Origin: an uncultured Clostridia bacterium
GTDB lineage: Bacteria; Bacillota_A; Clostridia; Christensenellales; CAG-138
Length of the DNA stretch: 11,269 nucleotides
Direction: 5' to 3'
Assembly: GCA_946623765.1 (NCBI GenBank)
Contig: CAMORL010000044.1
Location: forward strand, 1 to 11,269
How positions within the stretch are numbered: the stretch's first letter is position 1; each line of letters begins with the position of its first letter. This document shows positions 6,352-11,269 of the stretch, piece after piece. The translations under genes were made by a program, and so were the position numbers. The notes beneath the pieces are model-generated. The model saw only the letters and a program-made list of their open reading frames with translations, did no database searches and had not been told where the DNA came from.

Positions 6352-7974
6352 TTACCCCCAAAGAACGGATAGCGCCGGAACGATCTGCTTTTTGCGAGAC
6401 AGTACGCCCGGAAGGAATACGGTGTTGTCCTTGATCTTGACGTTGAACGCTTCCTCAACCGTTTCGACGTCGCCGACGGAAAGCAGCACGGTGCCCTCCC
6501 GCAGCACGTCGGTCAGCATCAGAAGCAGAATATCGAACTCGCGCTCGGTTTTGACCTGCTCCATGGCAGCGATGAATTCGTCATGCCGTTTCAAAAGCTC
6601 CGCCGAATCGATGCAGTTGATCTGTCCGATGCCGAGCCGGTGTCCTGCGATCACGAAATGCTTGAAGTCGGAAAGGAGCATCTTTCTCGGATCGGTCTCA
6701 CGCGTTGCGGACGGCGTGAAGATGTCGCGTCCGAGTTCGTCGAGCGATTCGCCCGCGATCGCCGCCATGCGCTCCGCCATCATACGGTCGCGCGGGGTTG
6801 CCGTCGGCGACTTGAAGAAAATCGTATCGGACACGATGCCTGCCGCCAGAAGCCCCGCAAGGCTGCGGTTCGGCATGACGCCGCGTTCCTGATACATCGA
6901 TGCAACGATCGTACAGGTTGCGCCGACCGGTTCGTTGCGCACGTACACCGGCGCTCCGGTCTGCACGTCCGCAAGACGGTGGTGGTCGATGATTGCAAGG
7001 ATCTCCGCTTCGGAGAGCCCGTCGACCGACTGACTCACCTCGTTGTGATCGACCAGAACGACCTGTTTGCGGTTCGGACGAAGCAGATGATACCGTGACA
7101 GCGTGCCGACGACCTGATCGTTTTCGTCCAGAATCGGGTAGCTCCGGAAGCGGGATTTCAGCGTCTGCTCGCGAACGTCGTCCACGTAATCGGACAGATG
7201 AAACGAAACCGTTTCGGTTTTCGGCAGAATGCGCTCGACCGGAACCGACTGGATAATCAGCCGCGCAGCGCGATACGCGTCGTACGGCGTGGTGATGACG
7301 ACCGTGCCCTTCGTCCGCTCAAACAGCGAAGGATCGATCTGCGCGCCGCAGATCACGACGCAGGCAACGTCGGCTTTCAGAATCGCTTCTATGACCGCGG
7401 GATCGCCGCCGGTCAGCACGATCATGTCGGAACGGAATTCCACGTCCCCGCCGTTTTGCGGCACGACGATCTTGAGTTCGCCGGAGAGCGACGTTACCGT
7501 ACTGTTCCGGTCCCAAAGCTGTCCGTCAAGGTTTGATACGAGGTTGAACAGCGGGATCTCGTTGAGATGCGGATTCTCGGAGGATTCGAGGTCAAACGCC
7601 GCGATGTCGCCCGTGGTGACCATGCCGCAGAGCTTTCCGTTCTCCCCTGCGACCGGCAGGGCCGTCGCTTCGCCCTCGTCTTTCAGCATGGCTTCCCATG
7701 CCCGGCGGACGGTGACCGCGCTGGACAGCACCGGCGGACGGTCGAAGTTCAGGTCGCGTACCTGCGTGCGAACGTTATAGATGCGCTCCGGCGCGGAAAA
7801 GCCGAAGCGTTCAAGGATGTGCGCAGTCTCGTCGCTGACCGTGCCGAGCCGCGCCGCAGTATAGCGGCGATCGCCCAGCGCGTTCATCAGCGCCGCATAT
7901 GCGATCGCGGAAACGATCGAATCGGTATCCGGATTTTTGTGCCCGGTCACATAGATGGGATTCTGTACGTCCAT
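6352..7974 (-). CDS. Family II (Mn-dependent) inorganic pyrophosphatase with CBS and DRTGG regulatory domains
   Basis: This 540-residue cytoplasmic enzyme hydrolyses pyrophosphate to phosphate. The DHH-type catalytic core is split. The N-terminal part carries GHKNPDTDS with ligands His12, Asp16 and Asp18. The core resumes with VDHNE (Asp309), IIDHH (Asp330-His332) and GIVSDT (Asp383), and the C-terminal DHHA2 domain ends with the substrate-binding SRKKQ (526-530). Inserted after residue 70 are a CBS motif (about 70-128), a DRTGG-like domain (about 131-245) and a second CBS motif (about 246-300). In characterised CBS-pyrophosphatases adenine nucleotides bound to CBS raise or lower activity, and Mn2+ or Co2+ is the preferred metal. 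The length matches the long CBS-DRTGG subtype. It is the first gene of the minus-strand operon; AAGGAAAAGGAG precedes the ATG. It lies back to back with a Mn2+ riboswitch-like leader. Confidence 0.94.
   Translation of the reverse strand: MDVQNPIYVTGHKNPDTDSIVSAIAYAALMNALGDRRYTAARLGTVSDETAHILERFGFSAPERIYNVRTQVRDLNFDRPPVLSSAVTVRRAWEAMLKDEGEATALPVAGENGKLCGMVTTGDIAAFDLESSENPHLNEIPLFNLVSNLDGQLWDRNSTVTSLSGELKIVVPQNGGDVEFRSDMIVLTGGDPAVIEAILKADVACVVICGAQIDPSLFERTKGTVVITTPYDAYRAARLIIQSVPVERILPKTETVSFHLSDYVDDVREQTLKSRFRSYPILDENDQVVGTLSRYHLLRPNRKQVVLVDHNEVSQSVDGLSEAEILAIIDHHRLADVQTGAPVYVRNEPVGATCTIVASMYQERGVMPNRSLAGLLAAGIVSDTIFFKSPTATPRDRMMAERMAAIAGESLDELGRDIFTPSATRETDPRKMLLSDFKHFVIAGHRLGIGQINCIDSAELLKRHDEFIAAMEQVKTEREFDILLLMLTDVLREGTVLLSVGDVETVEEAFNVKIKDNTVFLPGVLSRKKQIVPALSVLWG
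6354..6359 (-). promoter_or_regulatory. Ribosome binding site GGGGGT deciding the start of the TGS-kinase gene
   Basis: On the minus strand GGGGGT ends seven bases before ATG 6346-6344. It overlaps the stop codon (6352-6354) of the preceding pyrophosphatase gene, which points to coupled translation. The longer reading from TTG at 6361 would place this site inside the gene. Confidence 0.6.
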
Positions 7975-8014
7975 GCTCCTTTTCCTTTCCTGTATAGATA
8001 AGAATCCAGTTTTG

Positions 8015-8043
8015 ATTATAGCAGATGCAGGCGCGATTTACCA
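8015..8043 (-). promoter_or_regulatory. Extended -10 promoter for the six-gene minus-strand operon
   Basis: On the minus strand TGCTATAAT (8023-8015) is a perfect extended -10 element. At 17-bp spacing the -35 position reads TGGTAA (8043-8038), a poor match, which is common with extended -10 promoters. Transcription would begin near 8008, leaving a leader of about 34 bases before the ATG at 7974. Confidence 0.7.
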
Positions 8044-8053
8044 CAATTCGCAC

Positions 8054-8082
8054 TTGACGTTTGAAAAAAGTTAACATATAAT
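8054..8082 (+). promoter_or_regulatory. Strong sigma-A promoter of the riboswitch-antiporter unit
   Basis: TTGACG (8054-8059) and TATAAT (8077-8082) are separated by exactly 17 bases, a near-consensus sigma-A promoter. The predicted start near 8088-8090 falls at the first bases of the P1 helix of the riboswitch, so the aptamer is at the very 5' end of the RNA. Confidence 0.9.
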
Positions 8083-8087
8083 GATCC

Positions 8088-8176
8088 CGTAAAAGGGAGT
8101 AGCCGACGCGTAAGCGTGGCCGCGGCGTCAGCACGGAGAAATCCCGCTGCCGGTCAAAATGTGCGAGACTTTTATG
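8088..8176 (+). promoter_or_regulatory. yybP-ykoY (Mn2+) riboswitch-like aptamer
   Basis: The 5' side AAAAG-GGAGTAGC (8091-8103) and the 3' side GTGCGAGA-CTTTT (8161-8173) match what I recall of the yybP-ykoY class, in which a P1 helix is followed by GGAGUAGC and closed by GC-AGAC. P1 here is about 8 bp (8088-8095 with 8169-8176, including one G-U). Next is a hairpin with a GTAA tetraloop: ACGC 8106-8109 with GCGT 8114-8117, plus CC/GG below a bulged G. A stem TGGCCG (8117-8122) with CGGTCA (8151-8156) is an alternative that shares bases 8117-8119 with the hairpin. Between them are CGTCA and CCGG segments like those of the class. Characterised members bind Mn2+ and control Mn2+ exporters. The class assignment is from memory of the consensus; the presence of a structured leader with an attenuator is seen directly. 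Confidence 0.75.
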
Positions 8177-8207
8177 CATTATATGATGTGCATAGAAGTC
8201 TCTTTTT
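8165..8207 (+). terminator. Riboswitch-controlled intrinsic terminator (attenuator)
   Basis: GAGACTTTTATGCA (8165-8178) pairs with TGCATAGAAGTCTC (8189-8202) in a 14-bp stem with one G-U wobble and a 10-base loop, followed by TTTTTC. The stem uses the same bases (8169-8176) that form the 3' strand of riboswitch P1, so the two are mutually exclusive. Ligand-stabilised P1 would prevent termination, predicting expression ON at high Mn2+. It ends 22 bases before the antiporter ATG. Confidence 0.9.
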
Positions 8208-8229
8208 CTATGCGAAAGGAAGGTAATCT

Positions 8230-9252
8230 ATGTCTTTTTCCGTACCCGATTCCCTCTTTTGGACAATCGTTCTGTTCCTCGTCGGATTGGGGCTCATCTG
8301 CATCGCGGGCGATAAGTTTGTCGACGCGGCAGTCGCCATTGCAAAGCGGCTCAAAATCCCGCAGATCGTCGTCGGCGCAACGATCGTGTCCCTCGGCACG
8401 ACGCTTCCGGAGATCCTCGTCTCCACCACCGCAGCGGTCGGCAGCGTGCAATCGCCCGACATCAGCGTCGGAAATGCGCTCGGCAGCATCATCTGCAACA
8501 CCGCGCTGATCGCCGGCATCGGACAGCTGATTCGTCCGGCAAAGGATGTGAAGTCCAAGTCGGTCAGCTGGCGCATGCTGTTCTTTGTCGCAACCGCGCT
8601 GGTGCTGTTCCTGTCGGTGCTCTTCACGCCCGCAAACGACTTCCTTGCACCGGACGGCACAGTAAAGCACTTTGTCGGCACGGTCGGCAGAATTGTCGGC
8701 ATCGTCCTCGTGCTCGGCTTCTGCGTCTATGCGTTCCTTTCCATCAAGCTCAAGGACAGCGACGGTGAAGCGGAATACGATGAATCCGAAAAGGTCATGC
8801 CGCTTTGGGGCGCGCTTCTGATGCTCGTGATCGCGGCTGCAGCGCTGTTCGTCGGCGCAAACCTGCTGGTTGAAAACGGTCAGCTGCTGGCGAAAGCGAT
8901 CGGCGTTCCGGACCGTGTCATCGCCGTAACCTTCATTGCGCTCGGTACTTCGCTTCCGGAACTCGTCACCACCGTCACAAGCGCGATCAAGGGACAGGGC
9001 GATGTGGGGCTCGGCAACATCATCGGCGCGAATCTCTTCAACATGCTGCTCGTCATCGGACTTCCCGCAACGATCACCGGCAACATCGCTTTCACCGCGC
9101 AATCGCTGTACATCGACCTGCCGCTGGCGCTGCTCGTCATGGCCGGACTGATCGTACCGATGCTGATCCGCAAGAAGGGCTCCCGTGTACACGGCGCGCT
9201 TCTGGTGCTCGTCTATATCGGATACTGCGTCTGGTCGTTCCTCGCAAAATAA
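8230..9252 (+). CDS. CaCA superfamily cation antiporter (YrbG-like), candidate Mn2+/Ca2+ exporter
   Basis: This 340-residue membrane protein has the inverted two-half layout of Ca2+/cation antiporters. The alpha-1 repeat has GTTLPE (56-61, Glu61) followed by GNALGSIICN (81-90). The alpha-2 repeat has GTSLPE (239-244, Glu244) followed by GNIIGANLFN (262-271). The halves are joined by an acidic cytoplasmic loop (about 173-189). The alpha-2 ligand positions match E. coli YrbG as I recall it; in alpha-1 Thr replaces the usual Ser before LPE, and Ile replaces the usual Asn of GSN. Family members exchange Ca2+ or other divalent cations for Na+ or H+. The riboswitch-like leader suggests that Mn2+ is the physiological substrate, an inference. 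AAGGAAGG (8216-8223) sits six bases before the ATG. It is transcribed alone, between its own promoter and terminator. Confidence 0.9.
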   Translation: MSFSVPDSLFWTIVLFLVGLGLICIAGDKFVDAAVAIAKRLKIPQIVVGATIVSLGTTLPEILVSTTAAVGSVQSPDISVGNALGSIICNTALIAGIGQLIRPAKDVKSKSVSWRMLFFVATALVLFLSVLFTPANDFLAPDGTVKHFVGTVGRIVGIVLVLGFCVYAFLSIKLKDSDGEAEYDESEKVMPLWGALLMLVIAAAALFVGANLLVENGQLLAKAIGVPDRVIAVTFIALGTSLPELVTTVTSAIKGQGDVGLGNIIGANLFNMLLVIGLPATITGNIAFTAQSLYIDLPLALLVMAGLIVPMLIRKKGSRVHGALLVLVYIGYCVWSFLAK

Positions 9253-9264
9253 CGAATGCAATAA

Positions 9265-9297
9265 GCCGGAAGAGCAAACGCTCCTCCGGCATTTTTT
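9265..9297 (+). terminator. Rho-independent terminator of the antiporter gene
   Basis: GCCGGA (9265-9270) pairs with TCCGGC (9285-9290). After one A-C mismatch, GAGC (9272-9275) pairs with GCTC (9280-9283) around an AAAC loop. A run of six T follows (9292-9297). It starts 12 bases after the antiporter stop codon. Confidence 0.9.
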
Positions 9298-9448
9298 GTG
9301 TCCGTTATGATTTCAGTCTGAAGGCAAGACTCATCACGATCGCTTCGGTCTCGATTCCTGCGAAGAAGTCCGCACCGGCATCTTAACACCGAACCGGACG
9401 CCTTCCGCGACCGATTTGCAGCGTACAACCGGAATTTTCAATCGAGCC

Positions 9449-9476
9449 TTGACAAATCGGAAATCCGTGTTACTGT
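9449..9476 (+). promoter_or_regulatory. Promoter of the methionine sulfoxide reductase gene
   Basis: A perfect -35 TTGACA (9449-9454) is followed after 16 bases by TACTGT (9471-9476). The latter is preceded by TGT, giving an extended -10 of the form TGnTACTGT. The -10 hexamer itself is a weak match. The leader to the ATG at 9505 would be about 20 bases and contains GGAGG (9492-9496). Confidence 0.62.
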
Positions 9477-9504
9477 AAAAGAAAAGCTTTCGGAGGGACA
9501 TAAC

Positions 9505-9951
9505 ATGACCGACTACGACGTCCTGATTGCCCAGGCGGACGCGCTTGTCTCCGGCGTGCCGCATCGCATCTCCAATCTTGCGAATGTTTCCGCTTTGATC
9601 TTCGATACCCTCGAAGACCTCAACTGGGCGGGATTCTATCTTTTGGAAGGCGAAACGCTTGTGCTCGGACCGTTCCAGGGCAAGCCAGCCTGCATCGAGA
9701 TCCCCGTTTCTCGCGGGGTGTGCGGCGCCGCCGTGCGTGAAAACCGTTCGCAGCTTGTGCCGGACGTGCATGCCTTTTCGGGACACATCGCCTGCGATTC
9801 GGCGTCGCGTTCGGAACTGGTCGTGCCGCTTCGAAAAGGCGGAGTCGTGTTCGGCGTGCTCGATCTCGACAGCCCGTCGCTCGCGCGCTTTACCGAAGCG
9901 GACCGTGAAGGCATGGAGCGCCTTTGCAGAGCAATCGAACAGGATCTTTGA
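9505..9951 (+). CDS. msrC: Free methionine-(R)-sulfoxide reductase (GAF domain, fRMsr)
   Basis: This 148-residue single GAF-domain protein reduces free methionine-(R)-sulfoxide in the cytoplasm, part of oxidative damage repair. The three family cysteines are present: Cys63 in GPFQGKPAC, Cys73 in GVCG and Cys97 in SGHIACDSASRSE. Their 10- and 24-residue spacing matches the E. coli enzyme (Cys84, 94, 118). Trp41 in LNWAGFYLL and the SRSELVVPL strand are also typical. The full family length is present. The ATG has GGAGG eight bases upstream. It stands alone, with its own promoter and a terminator shared with the converging gene. The symbol follows E. coli msrC/yebR usage. Confidence 0.94.
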   Translation: MTDYDVLIAQADALVSGVPHRISNLANVSALIFDTLEDLNWAGFYLLEGETLVLGPFQGKPACIEIPVSRGVCGAAVRENRSQLVPDVHAFSGHIACDSASRSELVVPLRKGGVVFGVLDLDSPSLARFTEADREGMERLCRAIEQDL

Positions 9952-10008
9952 TTTCCCGATCGCAGCCCGGCGGCGCAAAATCTTCAAAGGATTTCAAAAT
10001 GAATACAT

Positions 10009-10052
10009 AAAAAACAGGCACAACGTTTGCAGCAGCGTTTGCCTGTCTTTTT
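10009..10052. terminator. Bidirectional Rho-independent terminator
   Basis: ACAGGCA (10014-10020) plus AACG (10022-10025) pair with CGTT (10036-10039) plus TGCCTGT (10040-10046), an 11-bp stem with one bulged C and a 10-base loop. The + side ends in CTTTTT (10047-10052). On the minus strand the hairpin is followed by a run of T's (complement of A10009-A10014). It can serve both the msrC gene and the convergent M15 peptidase gene. Confidence 0.88.
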
Positions 10053-10063
10053 ATTCAAAGTCG

Positions 10064-11269
10064 TTACGGCGCGGGAGTATCGTCCGGAAGCGGCGTCGTC
10101 CCGGCGTCCTCGATGTAGGTAAAGACCTTGCGCATCGCGTACGGTCCCTCCTCAAAGAGCGTCGGCGAAAGCTCGGTCAGACTGAAGTGCATCGCATCGC
10201 AGGTATGCGGGTAATAGAGCCCCCAGGAGAATCCCGCACGGTAGAACGCGAGCTCATAGAGCAGATAGTTCATCAGCGGTTCGGGCACACCCATCTTTAT
10301 GCTCGATGCGCGTCCGGAATAGGTGAAGTCGTAGCACTGCTTTCCGTTGACCTCGACAATGCCGTTATAGACCAGGTTGTCCTTAACTTCGTGATAGATC
10401 TTCTCCCGATTGGCGAGCACGTCGCGGTGGCTCGGCGTATGTGCATTGATGTCTACCGCCGTCCCGAAGGAATGGTGGCTTACGAACGCGCCGGAATTGA
10501 CGAACCGGCGCACGCTCGTCCCGTCCAGCTTCACGAGATCCTTGAGGCATACCGCGCCGGTGTCGGATTTCGCTGTGTGAATGCAGACGTATGTGTTCTC
10601 CATATAGCGTCCAGCCTGTTCAAAGTACGGGACCGCGTCGACGTGACAGCGCCATTTCTTTCCGTTCAGCATGACCGCCTCGGCATCGTACTGCTTCAGC
10701 CATTCGGAATCGATCGCGATCCTTCTGCCGTCCTCCTTGAACTGGTAGCGGAACATGAATCGCTCCGGCGAGCCGAAGAACGCAAGCGCAGTCGTGTAAT
10801 TGCCGCGCAGATTGTTGGGCAGAAGCTGCACCTTACGGTCCGAAGTAACCGTAAAGTCCGCAGTGCAGAGCGTTGCGCTCCGATCCAAGGTGTCTTCAGC
10901 GGAAAGCTCCAGCGTATACGCGCCTGCCGCGAGCGTTTCAAAATGCAGATTTTCCGAAATACATTCGACCTCGCGTGAGAACGTGTCGTCCAGCAGCCGA
11001 TACTCGGTCACGTTCTCCCCGTCTTCAAACAGTTTTTCCGCCTCGTGCAGAACACTTCCGCCGCTGTTTTTGATGACCGCATAAACGCGGCGCAGCGGCG
11101 CGGTCGAAAGCACCGTGCCGTCGATCGCGAACGGATGTCCCTTCATGATCGGTCCGTTCGGCTGCGGCATGGGGTAATTCTCCGAAGCGACAAACCGGAG
11201 CGGCTCGGGTTCAGGTGTCGGCGTAGGTTCCGGCGTCGGGGTGGGTTCCGGCGTGGGCGTCGGTTCGGG
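10064..11269 (-). CDS. Secreted Ig-like/M15 (VanY-type) D-Ala-D-Ala carboxypeptidase, 5' truncated
   Basis: The frame is open to the window edge, 33 codons beyond the Met at 11170, so that Met is internal and the start lies outside. The visible 401 residues begin with a Pro-Glu-Thr linker (three PEPTPT units, then PEPEP). An Ig-like beta domain follows (about visible residues 40-143; typical strands IDGTV and LAAGAYTLELSAED). Next is a linking region and an M15 peptidase domain with SHHSFGTAVDINA (His and Asp zinc ligands at visible residues 266 and 273) and DAMHFSLTE (third His, visible residue 361). M15 enzymes cut D,D or L,D peptide bonds in peptidoglycan stems. The linker implies an upstream signal peptide or membrane anchor. 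Expression ends at the shared terminator at 10009-10052. Confidence 0.88.
   Translation of the reverse strand, partial: PEPTPTPEPTPTPEPTPTPEPEPLRFVASENYPMPQPNGPIMKGHPFAIDGTVLSTAPLRRVYAVIKNSGGSVLHEAEKLFEDGENVTEYRLLDDTFSREVECISENLHFETLAAGAYTLELSAEDTLDRSATLCTADFTVTSDRKVQLLPNNLRGNYTTALAFFGSPERFMFRYQFKEDGRRIAIDSEWLKQYDAEAVMLNGKKWRCHVDAVPYFEQAGRYMENTYVCIHTAKSDTGAVCLKDLVKLDGTSVRRFVNSGAFVSHHSFGTAVDINAHTPSHRDVLANREKIYHEVKDNLVYNGIVEVNGKQCYDFTYSGRASSIKMGVPEPLMNYLLYELAFYRAGFSWGLYYPHTCDAMHFSLTELSPTLFEEGPYAMRKVFTYIEDAGTTPLPDDTPAP
11201..11269 (-). repeat. 18-bp tandem repeats encoding PEPTPT units, running off the right edge
   Basis: Three 18-bp units (11216-11233, 11234-11251, 11252-11269) each encode Pro-Glu-Pro-Thr-Pro-Thr on the minus strand, followed by a PEPEP segment. 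The array reaches the window edge, so its total length is unknown. It shares the GGCGTCGGTTC core with the 12-bp repeats at 813-884. Confidence 0.9.

Noticed and set aside
4631..6361. TTG start at 6361 for the TGS-kinase
   Set aside because: No ribosome binding site precedes the TTG and it overlaps the pyrophosphatase end. The ATG at 6346 has GGGGGT at a proper distance.
8179..9261. 360-codon minus-strand frame across the antiporter gene
   Set aside because: It is the antisense of a clear CaCA antiporter. The translation is charged and featureless, and it would run through the riboswitch region.
9334..9987. 217-codon minus-strand frame across msrC
   Set aside because: Antisense to a gene with all three catalytic cysteines. 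Only its far downstream end in the gap is mentioned, as a weak finding.
10064..11170. Met at 11170 as the true start of the M15 peptidase
   Set aside because: The frame continues upstream through a Pro-Glu-Thr linker to the window edge, there is no ribosome binding site, and no signal peptide would exist with that start.

Overview
The window is GC-rich bacterial DNA, most likely from an uncultured member of the Clostridia (Bacillota). I infer this from gene content. It has a CBS/DRTGG-type family II pyrophosphatase, a TGS-uridine kinase fusion, a Lit (DUF1461/TIGR01906) membrane protein, an M15 peptidase behind a Pro-Glu-Thr linker, strong AGGAGG ribosome binding sites and many Rho-independent terminators. 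No mobile element, CRISPR array, rRNA or tRNA was seen.

Layout. Positions 3-80 hold the last codons of an unidentified + strand gene, closed by a two-way terminator. From 7974 down to 137, six genes lie on the minus strand with junctions of -4 to +24 bases and no terminator I could see between them, so they probably form one operon. In order of transcription they are: Mn-dependent CBS-pyrophosphatase, TGS-domain uridine-kinase-like protein, Lit-like lipoprotein transacylase with a long cytoplasmic tail, tsaD, a MATE exporter, and an exported SGNH/GDSL hydrolase. An extended -10 promoter lies just upstream of the first gene.

Divergent from this operon is a near-consensus sigma-A promoter (8054-8082). 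It starts a leader RNA (about 8088-8229) that looks like a yybP-ykoY (Mn2+) riboswitch. Its P1 3' strand is shared with a perfect intrinsic terminator. This controls a YrbG-type CaCA cation antiporter (8230-9252), which is followed by its own terminator. Next comes a monocistronic free methionine-(R)-sulfoxide reductase gene (9505-9951) with its own promoter, then a second two-way terminator. On the minus strand the 3' part of a secreted, PEPT-linked, Ig-like/M15 D,D-carboxypeptidase-type protein runs off the right edge.

How the genes fit together. The most interesting unit is the divergent region around 8000. A Mn2+-sensing leader drives a candidate Mn2+ exporter, back to back with a pyrophosphatase whose family uses Mn2+. 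This looks like a small manganese-homeostasis node. The second point is a Lit-like enzyme that carries an extra charged, proline-rich cytoplasmic tail of about 115 residues and shares an operon with an apparent lipoprotein. The two exported proteins at the window edges carry related Pro-Glu-Thr linkers encoded by similar short DNA repeats.
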